Below, piece after piece: positions 57,101-64,000 of a stretch of 64,000 nucleotides of DNA. A program made the translations under genes and the position numbers. Numbering within the stretch: position 1 is the first letter of the stretch; every line of letters begins with the position of its first letter. Under the pieces are notes generated by a model. The model had not been told where the DNA came from and made no database searches. It saw only the letters and a list, made by a program, of their open reading frames with translations. Source of the stretch: Nonomuraea montanisoli (GTDB lineage Bacteria > Actinomycetota > Actinomycetes > Streptosporangiales > Streptosporangiaceae); NCBI RefSeq assembly GCF_013363975.1, contig NZ_JABWGN010000015.1, positions 186,001-250,000 of the forward strand, given 5' to 3'.

Positions 57101-58333
57101 ATGCCCGCGGCCCGCCAGGCGGCAGTCGAGCAGATCGGCATCGCCCCGCTCGCCGTCAGGCGCGTGGCCGCGGGCCTCGCCGTCCTGGCTTCGCTGTCCA
57201 CGGCCTGCGGCAGCGGGACCCACACCGCCCCCGCTCCCACGTCGTTCACCTCGCCAGGGCCCCTGCCGGCCGGGCGGCTGACGCCGGTCTTCGCCGACCC
57301 GGAGACCTGCCCCGGACCACCGCGTGAAAGGAGTGAGATCAGGCCTGCCGCCGTGCCGTCCGGCTGGGAGACGCTCTGGGCCGAGGGCGCGCAGGGGACG
57401 GCACTGCTCGACGCGACCGTGACGGCGGACGGGACGATCTGGGCGGCGCACGCGGACACGACCGGGCGGCACGTGCCCTGGCGCTGGAACGGCTCCCGCT
57501 GGACCCCCGCCGAGCTGCCCGCGAATCTCTCCGAGATCCAGACCGTGGCCGCCGAGTCCAAGGACCGGGCCTGGGTGTTCGGCAAGCGGGGCAACGACGG
57601 CTATGCGGCGAGCTACGAGGCAGGGCGGTGGCGGGTCGAGTCGATCCCCGGGCAGGGCGGCTGGCCGTCCTTCTCCTCCAGCGGTCCGTGGGTGGCCGAG
57701 CACGAGCTGACCCGGCGGTGGAACGGCGGCGCCTGGCAGGCGGGCAGACTCGGCTTCCCGGTCCAGGCGCTGGCGAGCTTCGGCACGGAGACCTGGGCGG
57801 TCGGCGCATCCGCAGCGGCCCGCTGGGACGGCGGCGGGTGGCAGCGGATCGGCATGCCGTCGTTGGGGGTGCCGGGGGACGCCGACGTTCTGTGGGACGA
57901 CGTGGCGGTCCTCGGCAACCGTCACGCCTGGGTGTTCGGCCGGGCGTCCTGGGAGGAGGCGGGCCCGACCAGGGACGACAACGAGCCGTGGATCGTGGAC
58001 CGGTCGTTCGGGCTGCGGTTCGCGGAGGGGACCTGGCAGTGCGTCTGGGACCTCGCCACGTGGGAGGCCGAGCCGGACGGCGAGGACGGAATGTGGCTGG
58101 CGGCGGCCGACGACGAGTTGTGGCATCTGTCCGGCGACGGCCGCTGGACCAGGCAGCGGCTGCCGGTCCCGCGCGGCTGGTCGGTCTCGGTGCACGAACT
58201 GGCCCTGCGGCCGGGGACCACCGAGGTGTACGCCGTGGGGTCGGCCGGGCCGAAGGACCCGTCCGCGCGTGCCCTGAACGGGGTCCAGGTGAAGGGGAGC
58301 GCGATGATGTGGCGGCTCAGCGGGGCCCGGTGA
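57101..58333 (+). CDS. Secreted lipoprotein with WD40/beta-propeller-like repeats
   Basis: 410 residues. Start chosen at the ATG with GAAGGAG six bases upstream; an in-frame ATG 39 bp earlier also has AAGGAG but at very short spacing. Signal peptide (VRRVAAGLAVLASLSTAC) with lipobox LSTAC, Cys36. The mature part has recurring W-rich strands (TIWAAHADTTGRHVPWRWNGSRW, AWVFGKRGNDGYAASYEAGRW, TWAVGASAAARWDGGGW, AWVFGR), which suggest a beta-propeller of about 30-45-residue blades. No enzymatic motif. It lies next to the truncated sigma gene, possibly its former partner. Confidence 0.82.
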   Translation: MPAARQAAVEQIGIAPLAVRRVAAGLAVLASLSTACGSGTHTAPAPTSFTSPGPLPAGRLTPVFADPETCPGPPRERSEIRPAAVPSGWETLWAEGAQGTALLDATVTADGTIWAAHADTTGRHVPWRWNGSRWTPAELPANLSEIQTVAAESKDRAWVFGKRGNDGYAASYEAGRWRVESIPGQGGWPSFSSSGPWVAEHELTRRWNGGAWQAGRLGFPVQALASFGTETWAVGASAAARWDGGGWQRIGMPSLGVPGDADVLWDDVAVLGNRHAWVFGRASWEEAGPTRDDNEPWIVDRSFGLRFAEGTWQCVWDLATWEAEPDGEDGMWLAAADDELWHLSGDGRWTRQRLPVPRGWSVSVHELALRPGTTEVYAVGSAGPKDPSARALNGVQVKGSAMMWRLSGAR

Positions 58334-58384
58334 GGGCCGGTCGCGATCTTCGAGACAACACGATGCCGTCGGAAGGGCACTCGC

Positions 58385-58930
58385 ATGAACAGGACGCGGG
58401 CGGCGCGAGCAGTTCTGCTCCTTCTGTGTTTCATTCCCGCCGCTGCTGTCGCCGGCGTCATCGAGGGTCTGCTGGACCTCAGCTGGTGGTCGGGTCTGCT
58501 CGTCGTCGCCCTCATTCCCGTCTTTCGCGCCCTCTGGCGCGTCGCCTATGTGGACTCGCCGCGCAGCGTTCCCCCGTCGGGGGACTCCGTCCTGGGCGAG
58601 GAGGCTCGCAGTCGGCACGCTCGGGACGTCCAGAACATCGTGGCGATGATAAACGGTCGCGACCTGCGGCCTCGGCGTTTCAGCGTCAGCGCGAACAAAG
58701 ATGAAGTGGACGAATATCTGCGGCTCGTCGTCGAATATCTGGAAGGCAGGGGGGCGCCGATGGCTACCGAGGACATGATGGACAAGCACTTTTCGTGGTC
58801 CATCCGCGAACCTGGTTACGACAGCGCTGATGTGGCCCGGCTCATCGCTCAGGTGACGAGGGAGATCGATCGCCTGCTGTCCAGGCAATCCCGGCGAGGA
58901 GGCGGTGCGGGTTCGCGGCCAGGTCCTTGA
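58385..58930 (+). CDS. Membrane protein with DivIVA-like short motifs
   Basis: 181 residues. Two TM helices near the N-terminus (AVLLLLCFIPAAAVAGVI and WWSGLLVVALIPVFRALW). The soluble part has 'FSVSANKDEVDEYLRLVVEYLEGRG' and 'FSWSIREPGYDSADVARLIAQVTREIDRLL', which match the short F......GYd..dVd.fl....  motif found in DivIVA-domain-like actinobacterial proteins. Function unknown. No clear partner gene. Confidence 0.72.
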   Translation: MNRTRAARAVLLLLCFIPAAAVAGVIEGLLDLSWWSGLLVVALIPVFRALWRVAYVDSPRSVPPSGDSVLGEEARSRHARDVQNIVAMINGRDLRPRRFSVSANKDEVDEYLRLVVEYLEGRGAPMATEDMMDKHFSWSIREPGYDSADVARLIAQVTREIDRLLSRQSRRGGGAGSRPGP

Positions 58931-59096
58931 TCAGGTGCGGCGACACCCTGGGAGCCCCGTGTCGATGTGGCCGGTGGTCGTTCGTGTAGGGGGTGACAGG
59001 GCCACGCTGCTGATCCACCCGCTGGCCGAGTTCGAGCTCACCGGAAGCGTCACGACCCCCAAGGGTGTGATCACCGCCCGCTACACCCGCCGGTGA
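58905..59096 (+). CDS. Possible small protein or gene tail
   Basis: 63 residues from a GTG overlapping the previous gene's end, reading 'VSMWPVVVRVGGDRATLLIHPLAEFELTGSVTTPKGVITARYTRR'. The beta-strand-like composition and GC3 pattern look like coding sequence, but there is no ribosome-binding site and no recognisable family. It may be the 3' remnant of a longer gene lost by deletion. Confidence 0.35.
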   Translation: MRVRGQVLDQVRRHPGSPVSMWPVVVRVGGDRATLLIHPLAEFELTGSVTTPKGVITARYTRR

Positions 59097-59135
59097 GCGC
59101 GGAGGCCCTACCGGTCCAGCCTGCTGTCCGGCACC

Positions 59136-59798
59136 TCAGAGGCCGAGGTCGTCCAGTTCCTTCAGCAGCGCCGCCCTCGGGCTCTGCTGCGCCGGGGCCG
59201 CGGCCGGCCGGGAACGGCCGCCGCGGTCGCGGAACACCCAGCCGCCCACCACGCCGGCGAGGAAGCCGAACAGGTGGGCCTGCCAGCCGACGCCCTCCTG
59301 GGGGAGCAGCCCGGTGAACTGGTAGGCGAAGCACAGCGCCATCACCACGCCCACCACGATGTCGATCAGGTGCCGGTCGAACGCGCCGCGCACCAGCACG
59401 TATCCGAAGTACCCGAAGACGATGCCGCTCGCCCCCACCCCGATCCCGTTCGGGTCCGAGGTGAACCAGGCGCCGAGTTCGCTGACCACGATGATGAGCG
59501 CCGTCACGCTGAAGAACCTGGCCACGCCACGGTAGGCGGACAGGAACCCGAAGATGAACAGCGGTCCGGAGTTGCCCTCGATGTGCTCCCAGCTCCAGTG
59601 CAGGAACGGCGACGAGACCATGTTCGGCAGGGTCGCCGGATTCCACGCCTGCAGGCCGTAGTCCCGGCTCAGCGCGTAGCCCGACGCCCAGTTGACGATC
59701 TGCGCGACCCAGATGACGGCCAGGAACGCGACCATCACCCAGAACGCCTTGCGGGCCTCAGCGATCATGATCTCGGCCGTGCTCCCCTTGCCCTCCAC
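59136..59798 (-). CDS. Rhomboid-family intramembrane serine protease
   Basis: 220 residues from a GTG with GGGAGGA seven bases upstream. Six TM segments. 'SSPFLHWSWEHIEGN' corresponds to the L1/TM2 H..N region, GVGASGIVFGYFGYVLV carries the catalytic Ser (GxSG), and 'GWQAHLFGFLAGVVGGW' the catalytic His (AH..G...G). Rhomboids cleave TM substrates, often anti-sigma or signalling proteins. Substrate unknown; several single-TM signalling proteins are encoded within this window. Confidence 0.92.
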   Translation of the reverse strand: MEGKGSTAEIMIAEARKAFWVMVAFLAVIWVAQIVNWASGYALSRDYGLQAWNPATLPNMVSSPFLHWSWEHIEGNSGPLFIFGFLSAYRGVARFFSVTALIIVVSELGAWFTSDPNGIGVGASGIVFGYFGYVLVRGAFDRHLIDIVVGVVMALCFAYQFTGLLPQEGVGWQAHLFGFLAGVVGGWVFRDRGGRSRPAAAPAQQSPRAALLKELDDLGL

Positions 59799-59926
59799 CC
59801 GGTTCCTCCCTGGCTGTGCGCGGCTTACGAGCCGCACCAGTATCGGGGCGGAAGATCACGAATGTGGCACCAGGGCGGCCTGGAAGCGGCACTCGCTTCC
59901 GGGCCGGGCGCGCCCCCGGCGGTGGA

Positions 59927-60934
59927 TCACTCGCTGCGCCAGATCTCCTTGCCCGCGGCGTCGTAGCCGATGACCAGGTGGTCCTGCTCGTTCAGAGGGC
60001 GGTCGGCGGGAACGGAGAAGACCGCGATCCCCATGCCCCACGGATCCGGCTTGGCGTCGGCCGACAGCCGCTTCCCGCCGGGGTGGACCATCTCGACCCG
60101 GGCGGTGCCGCCCCTGACGAGGCCGTACCAGCGCTCGCCGTAACCCATGGCCACCAGCGGCTCGCGCCGGACCTCCTCGGCGGCGTCGAAGTCGGCCCCC
60201 AGGTCGGTCCCGTTGGTCGACTTGCCGCCGATCCACCACGTCAGGCACCCCTTGTGGAAGGTGGCGCTCACTCCGTGGCCCAGTTCGACCGCGGGCCCCT
60301 CAGGAGGAAGGTTGCTGCACCTGCTCAGGACCCCGGCGATCGAATAGCCCTTGTCGCCCGTGCCACGGAAGTCGAACCGCAGGCCGTCGTTCGGGGCGTG
60401 GCGCATGACCCAGATCTTCGCCGTCGCGCCCTTGAGCGTGTAGAGCCTGCCCTCGGCGAGCTTCCTGTCGGTGCTCTGCTCGACGCCCTGAAGCGAGGTG
60501 ACGTCGAGGCCCGCGACCCCGATGGAGATCACCGGGTTCTTGTTCAGGTCGAGCAGCCGGCCCGCGGCCGTCGGCTCCTTCGGCAGGTAGTACGGCCGGC
60601 ACCGGCTCTCCGCCGGCGTCTCGACGCACAGGGCGTCCGAGATCTTGCCGTCCGACAGTGTGACCTTGTCGAACCACAGCTTCAGCTCGCCGTCGGTGAC
60701 GACCTCGCCGAGCGGGCGCGCCGCGGGCGCCGGGAGCGCTCTGAAAAGACCCTCCGTGAGCGCGACGGTGCCCACGACGACCACGGCGGCGACGGCGGGC
60801 AGCACCACCGTCCAGAACCGGCGCGCGCGCCGCCTCCTCGCCGCCTTCTCCGTCATCTTGTTCCACGCCCGCGGGTCGGGCTCGTAGATCTCCGCCTTGG
60901 CGTCGAGGGCCTCGCGGAGGCGGTTCTCAAGCAT
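59927..60934 (-). CDS. Membrane partner of the ECF sigma factor (CU044_5270-like)
   Basis: 335 residues. Cytosolic N-terminus of about 36 residues (LENRLREALDAKAEIYEPDPRAWNKMTEKAARRRRARR), one TM helix (FWTVVLPAVAAVVVVGTVAL) and a large exported domain with paired Cys (DALCVETPAESRC, SRCSNL, KGCLTWW). There is no zinc anti-sigma motif. Genes of this layout regularly follow SigE-type ECF genes in actinomycetes and may act as anti-sigma or sensor proteins. It overlaps the sigma gene by 8 bp. Confidence 0.8.
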   Translation of the reverse strand: MLENRLREALDAKAEIYEPDPRAWNKMTEKAARRRRARRFWTVVLPAVAAVVVVGTVALTEGLFRALPAPAARPLGEVVTDGELKLWFDKVTLSDGKISDALCVETPAESRCRPYYLPKEPTAAGRLLDLNKNPVISIGVAGLDVTSLQGVEQSTDRKLAEGRLYTLKGATAKIWVMRHAPNDGLRFDFRGTGDKGYSIAGVLSRCSNLPPEGPAVELGHGVSATFHKGCLTWWIGGKSTNGTDLGADFDAAEEVRREPLVAMGYGERWYGLVRGGTARVEMVHPGGKRLSADAKPDPWGMGIAVFSVPADRPLNEQDHLVIGYDAAGKEIWRSE

Positions 60935-61439
60935 CGTGGTCCTCCTTGAGCGCCTTGGACAGCGCGGCCATGCCGCGGCTGGCGTGCGTCTTGACAGAGC
61001 CGGGAGAGATTCCCATGGCGTCGGCGATCTCCTGCTCGGACAGCTCCAGCCAGTAACGCAGGACCAGAGCCTCCCGCTGCCGCCGCGGCAGCCGCTCCAG
61101 CGCCGCGAGCAGCTCCCGATGGCGTTCGGCCACCAGGACGTGGTGCTCGCTGCTCGCCGCGTCAGGTGGCGGATCGCCGCGGCGCAGCCGGGCCAGGCGC
61201 AGGTGACGCAGGCGGTTACGGGTCTGGTTGCAGATGATGGAGCGTACGTAGGCGAGGGCCGCGCGGTCATCCCTGAGCAGGGACCGTCGCGCGTGCAGCC
61301 GGGCGAACGCCTCCTGCGCGATGTCCTCGGGATCGTCGGCGCCGAGCAGTCCGGCCAGCCGCACCATCCCCAGGTAGTGCGCGGAGAACAGCTCCGCCAG
61401 GCTCGCGCCCTCCCGGCGCTCGGTCATGAGGTCGTTCAC
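60927..61439 (-). CDS. ECF sigma factor, SigE family (Streptomyces type)
   Basis: 170 residues. Region 2: 'LAELFSAHYLGMVRLAGLLGADDPEDIAQEAFARLHARRS...ALAYVRSIICNQTRNRLRH'. Region 4: 'LERLPRRQREALVLRYWLELSEQEIADAMGISPGSVKTHASRGMAALSKAL', a standard HTH. Length and domain spacing are normal. It would direct RNA polymerase to envelope-stress promoters. Upstream 140 bp holds its promoter; I see no clear ECF GGAAC box there. Two ATGs (residues 1 and 5) are possible starts. Confidence 0.92.
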   Translation of the reverse strand: MNDLMTERREGASLAELFSAHYLGMVRLAGLLGADDPEDIAQEAFARLHARRSLLRDDRAALAYVRSIICNQTRNRLRHLRLARLRRGDPPPDAASSEHHVLVAERHRELLAALERLPRRQREALVLRYWLELSEQEIADAMGISPGSVKTHASRGMAALSKALKEDHDA

Positions 61440-61577
61440 GTCTCAGAGACACCTGGACGCCGGGCCGGTTGACAGCACGCGAGAACTTTTTCAGACCCGG
61501 CGGGCCCTGTCGTGAGGTCTGCGCGTTTAGCGCCGTGACACGGGGCACAGGCAGACACCGTCGTGAGGAGAGATGAG

Positions 61578-61841
61578 ATGCAACCTGTGGAGAAAGCCGC
61601 GTCGCTGGGGATGGGCATGCTCAGCGGCGCCTTGGCGGCCGCGCTGTTCAAGCGGGTGTGGAAGCTGGCCTCCGGCCAGGACGACGCGCCCGACGCCGGC
61701 GACCTGGGCCGGACCTGGACCGAGGTCCTCGTCGCCGCGGCGGTTCAGGGGGCCATCTTCGGGCTGGTCAAGGCGGCCGTGCACCGCGCGGGCGCGCAGA
61801 CCTTCCGGCACAGGACGGTCACCGGCGACGTCAAGCACTGA
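61578..61841 (+). CDS. DUF4235 small membrane protein
   Basis: 87 residues, GAGGAG seven bases before the ATG. Two TM segments (LGMGMLSGALAAALFKRVWKLASG and VLVAAAVQGAIFGLVKAAV). 'ALFKRVWK' and the mid-loop 'TWTEVLVAAAVQGAIFG' are the DUF4235 pattern, a family of small actinobacterial membrane proteins of unknown function. Followed by a strong bidirectional terminator. Confidence 0.9.
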   Translation: MQPVEKAASLGMGMLSGALAAALFKRVWKLASGQDDAPDAGDLGRTWTEVLVAAAVQGAIFGLVKAAVHRAGAQTFRHRTVTGDVKH

Positions 61842-61867
61842 CCCGTCGGCCCGCCGGGCACGCGAAA

Positions 61868-61916
61868 GGGCGGAGCCGGCCACGCCCCCTGGCGAGGGGC
61901 GCGGCCGGCTCCGCCC
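61868..61916. terminator. Bidirectional terminator between convergent genes
   Basis: A perfect 14-bp inverted repeat (GGGCGGAGCCGGCC / GGCCGGCTCCGCCC) with an inner CGCCCC/GGGGCG hairpin in the loop, preceded by GAAA. It separates DUF4235 (plus) from the secreted protein (minus) and can serve both. Confidence 0.85.
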
Positions 61917-61927
61917 GGCGAAACTGC

Positions 61928-62722
61928 TTACTTCTCGGAGAGCACCTTGCCGTGGAACATCGGCTTGTCGGTCTCCCAGTAACGCCAGCCCTCCACGGCG
62001 GACGGGATGTCGGCGATGCCGTGGGCGGTGCGGACCACCTTGCAGGTGTCGAGCCGGGCCCGGACCGCCCAGCGGATGCGGTAGCCGAAGGCGCGGTACC
62101 ACAGGTTGCCGTACTTGCCGTCCGCGATGTCGTGCGTGTAGTCGTGACCGGTGAAGATCATGTGCCGCTTCTCGAGGTGCGGGATGGACGTCCTGATGAG
62201 CGTGCGCACGATCGTGTCCGGCGTGAGCTCCGTGCTGATGGAGCGCAGCTTCTCGAAGTCCGCCTCGACGAACGCGAGGACCTCGTGCTCGCGGTGGACG
62301 CTGGCCGTCACCGAGCCGCCGGGGCCGTCGACGAAGTGCGTGCGCGGGATGTAGAAGTGCCGCGGCTCCAGGGAGTGGATCTTGAAGAAGGTTCCCCTGT
62401 TGCAGTCGTCGCCCGCGCCGGCGAGGTGGAGGTGGCGCCTGTGGTGGTGCCGCGTGGTCGTGACGATCGGCGTGTCGTCGGCGTCGTCCGCGTCGTCGGA
62501 GTCCGAGTCGTCGGAGTCCGAGTCGCGGTCGTGGAGCTGGGAGACGACGTGGTCCCTGACCGCCTTCCTGAGCTTCTTGTCCTTCTTGGGATCCGCCGCG
62601 AACGCCGGAGCGGCCACGCTGGCGGCGAGCACCACGGACAGGGTTCCGGCCGTGGCGAGCGTCAGCAGCGCCTTGACCGGCCGGCTGTCGGTCTTGGTAC
62701 TGGTTCGGGAACTGGTGAACAT
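61928..62722 (-). CDS. Secreted protein with Asp/Ser-rich and His-rich segments
   Basis: 264 residues. Signal peptide with cleavage after AFA42 (ASVAAPAFA-AD). The mature N-terminus is charged, then DRDSDSDDSDSDDADDADD, then RHHHRRHLHL. The remaining 170 residues (TFFKIHSLEPRHFYIPRTHFVDGPGGSVTASVHREHEVLAFVEADFEKL...) look globular, with no family that I recognise. The acidic and His-rich runs could bind divalent metals. Single gene with its own long upstream region. Confidence 0.8.
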   Translation of the reverse strand: MFTSSRTSTKTDSRPVKALLTLATAGTLSVVLAASVAAPAFAADPKKDKKLRKAVRDHVVSQLHDRDSDSDDSDSDDADDADDTPIVTTTRHHHRRHLHLAGAGDDCNRGTFFKIHSLEPRHFYIPRTHFVDGPGGSVTASVHREHEVLAFVEADFEKLRSISTELTPDTIVRTLIRTSIPHLEKRHMIFTGHDYTHDIADGKYGNLWYRAFGYRIRWAVRARLDTCKVVRTAHGIADIPSAVEGWRYWETDKPMFHGKVLSEK

Positions 62723-63029
62723 GAGGTTCCGTTCCTCTCGGAACGCGGCAGACGGCCGCGGTCAATCTATTGGCCGGAAAAGGCCCCCGTTTGCACCCTG
62801 CGCAAGCACAGCGTGACGGTAAAGATGCTTACAGTTGCCGCGAGCCACCCCAGGACGCCACGCCGAATGGGATTTCCCCGTACAGGGAAAGCAAGGGTGA
62901 AAAAGCGTCAACGAGCGGCGCATCATGCCATTGCCGGTATTCTCCGTCGAGAAGCCGCCCGATTGGCGGCATTCACGGCGGATAACGCGGCTGTAAAACG
63001 GAATAAAGGGCGAAGAGCGAAATTTCCCG
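62723..63029. other. Non-coding region, lower GC
   Basis: About 307 bp with no plausible gene. The right half (62880-63029) has many A/T-rich words (AAAAAGCG, GTAAAACGGAATAAAG), unusual for this window. It should contain the promoter of the secreted protein and the end of the TPR gene's transcript. No clear hairpin with a T tract was found. Confidence 0.45.
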
Positions 63030-63998
63030 TCAGGTGCCGAGAAAGCGTCGCACTCCGGCGGCGATCCAGATCGTCGACAGAGCCGCGTACGCCGTCAGCA
63101 GCGCCATCGGGGCCGCCGCCAGCAGCACCGCCGCGACGGCGGCCACCGCCAGCAGCGCCGACCAGCCGTACAGGACCTTACGGGCGCGCCGCGAGCCGGT
63201 GTGCCCGGCCTCCTGGACGGGCGTGACCATCGCCATGAGCGCGCCGCCCGCCGTCGCCAGGGCGTCCAGGCCCGTCGCCGCCCCGGCCGCCAGCACCGCC
63301 GCGCCGGCGACCGGCAGGGCGCAGCACAGCGCGGCCACCCGCGCGTCGCCGCTCCCGAACATCAGCCTTGTCGCCTTGCCCCGCGCCAGGCGCAGCGTGG
63401 TGAACGCCTCGGCCACCCACGCCCCCCAGTGGAGCAGCGCGATGAGGACGAACACGACGATGAGCGCCGGCATGGCCGGCAGCAGCAGCACCAGCCACCC
63501 CCGGCCGAAGAACCTCTCCCGCAGCCGGGTCAGCGTCCGGTAGACCGGGTTGCGCTGCTTGAGCGCGGTCAGCAGCAGCCCGCGGGCGGTGTCGAAGCCG
63601 GGGTCCAGCATCAGCACCTCGCGGAACGCCGAGGCGGCCTCGACGGGGTCGCCGGCCGCCAGTGCCGCGTGCCCGTACGCGAGGTGGGCCAGCGTGCTCT
63701 CGGGGCTCAGCGCGATGGCCCGCGAGGCGGTGGCCCGCGCCTGGGCGCCGTCGCCGAGCCGGGCGAGCGCCAGCGCCAGCAGGCTCGCGAGGTCGGACTC
63801 CTCGGGATCCACGGCCAGCCCGCGCCGGGCGGCCTCGGCCGTCTCCGGCCACTGGCCCGCCTGCAGGTGCGTCCGCGCCAGCACCTCCCAGGTCAGCGCC
63901 TCCTCCGGGGACAGGGCCAGGGACGCCCGCGCGGCCGCGACCGCCTCCGCCAGGAGGCCCGCGCCCTTGTGGACCTGGGCGGCGACATAGTGCGTGAA
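63030..63998 (-). CDS. TPR-containing membrane protein (5' end outside window)
   Basis: The frame is open to the right edge, so the N-terminus is missing. Visible: at least three TPRs ('HYVAAQVHKGAGLLAEAVAAARASLALSPEEALTWEVLARTHLQAG', 'QWPETAEAARRGLAVDPEESDLASLLALALARLGD', 'STLAHLAYGHAALAAGDPVEAASAFREVLMLDPGF'), then four TM segments (LVLLLPAMPALIVVFVLIALLHW, AALCCALPVAGAAVLAAGAA, LYGWSALLAVAAVAAVLLA, MALLTAYAALSTIWIAAGV). It is similar in layout to actinobacterial TPR-membrane proteins of unknown function. Confidence 0.8.
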   Translation of the reverse strand, partial: FTHYVAAQVHKGAGLLAEAVAAARASLALSPEEALTWEVLARTHLQAGQWPETAEAARRGLAVDPEESDLASLLALALARLGDGAQARATASRAIALSPESTLAHLAYGHAALAAGDPVEAASAFREVLMLDPGFDTARGLLLTALKQRNPVYRTLTRLRERFFGRGWLVLLLPAMPALIVVFVLIALLHWGAWVAEAFTTLRLARGKATRLMFGSGDARVAALCCALPVAGAAVLAAGAATGLDALATAGGALMAMVTPVQEAGHTGSRRARKVLYGWSALLAVAAVAAVLLAAAPMALLTAYAALSTIWIAAGVRRFLGT

Positions 63999-64000
63999 CC

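Overview
The window is about 71-72% GC by eye. It has GTG and TTG starts, many 4-bp ATGA/GTGA gene overlaps, DUF2510, DUF4012 and DUF4235 proteins, membrane Ser/Thr kinases with Pro/Thr-rich linkers, an orphan LuxR-type HTH protein and a CCA-less tRNA gene. This points to a chromosomal segment of a filamentous actinomycete. A Streptosporangiaceae member such as Nonomuraea is my best guess, from general family resemblance only. No rRNA, CRISPR array, replication origin or phage module was seen.

Layout. (1) 1-11.3 kb: an exopolysaccharide locus with two polytopic membrane proteins (one Wzy-like), a GT4 glycosyltransferase, two sugar-nucleotide epimerase/dehydratases, a WecA/TagO-type initiating transferase, a Wzz/BY-kinase with a Tyr-Gly tail, a low-molecular-weight tyrosine phosphatase convergent with the kinase and overlapping its 3' end, a DUF4012 protein and an LPMTG cell-wall-anchored acidic protein. 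(2) 11.8-14.4 kb: a MerR/SDR divergent pair (the SDR lacks its catalytic Tyr), decayed ABC-transporter genes, a LuxR-HTH relic broken by a 29-bp duplication, an orphan LuxR-type protein and tRNA-His. (3) 14.5-24 kb: oligoribonuclease, a DUF2510 membrane protein, then a membrane pseudokinase and two receptor-like Ser/Thr kinases. An IS605-type TnpB element with an in-frame stop sits between the two kinases. (4) 24-26.3 kb: a PNPOx-like flavoprotein divergent from a MocR regulator, sharing a clear palindromic operator.

(5) 26.3-41.6 kb: a second surface-glycan block. It has a DegT-like aminotransferase, two paralogous CelD/FemAB-like acyltransferases, a GH39-like membrane-tethered glycosidase, a DUF418 protein, a 936-aa membrane protein, a Wzx-like flippase, a polysaccharide deacetylase and two GT2 enzymes. 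Most of these are in tightly overlapping minus-strand operons. An APH-type phosphotransferase/SDR pair lies inside it. With block 1 it contains candidates for initiation, transfer, flipping, polymerisation, chain-length control and trimming or modification of one envelope polysaccharide. (6) 41.9-48 kb: a one-polypeptide ECF sigma/zinc anti-sigma/TM/extracellular-domain fusion, a membrane solute-binding/VWA fusion, a CDF-like transporter, DUF4184 and a TrmH/SpoU methyltransferase. (7) 48-56.6 kb: accessory-looking DNA with a membrane-anchored STAND NTPase/TPR protein ending in a diverged spoU fragment, an aldo/keto reductase-EamA-Lrp group, and a TetR-controlled FMN reductase/MFS/quinone-reductase operon with two operator copies. 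(8) 56.6-64 kb: a truncated ECF gene, a lipoprotein, small membrane proteins, a rhomboid protease, an ECF sigma factor with a membrane partner, DUF4235, a secreted His/Asp-rich protein and the 3' part of a TPR membrane protein.

The items most worth a second look are the kinase/pseudokinase trio that shares an extracellular module, the sigma/anti-sigma receptor fusion beside the VWA fusion, the TGA-interrupted TnpB element with both ends intact, and the spoU footprint after the STAND gene.
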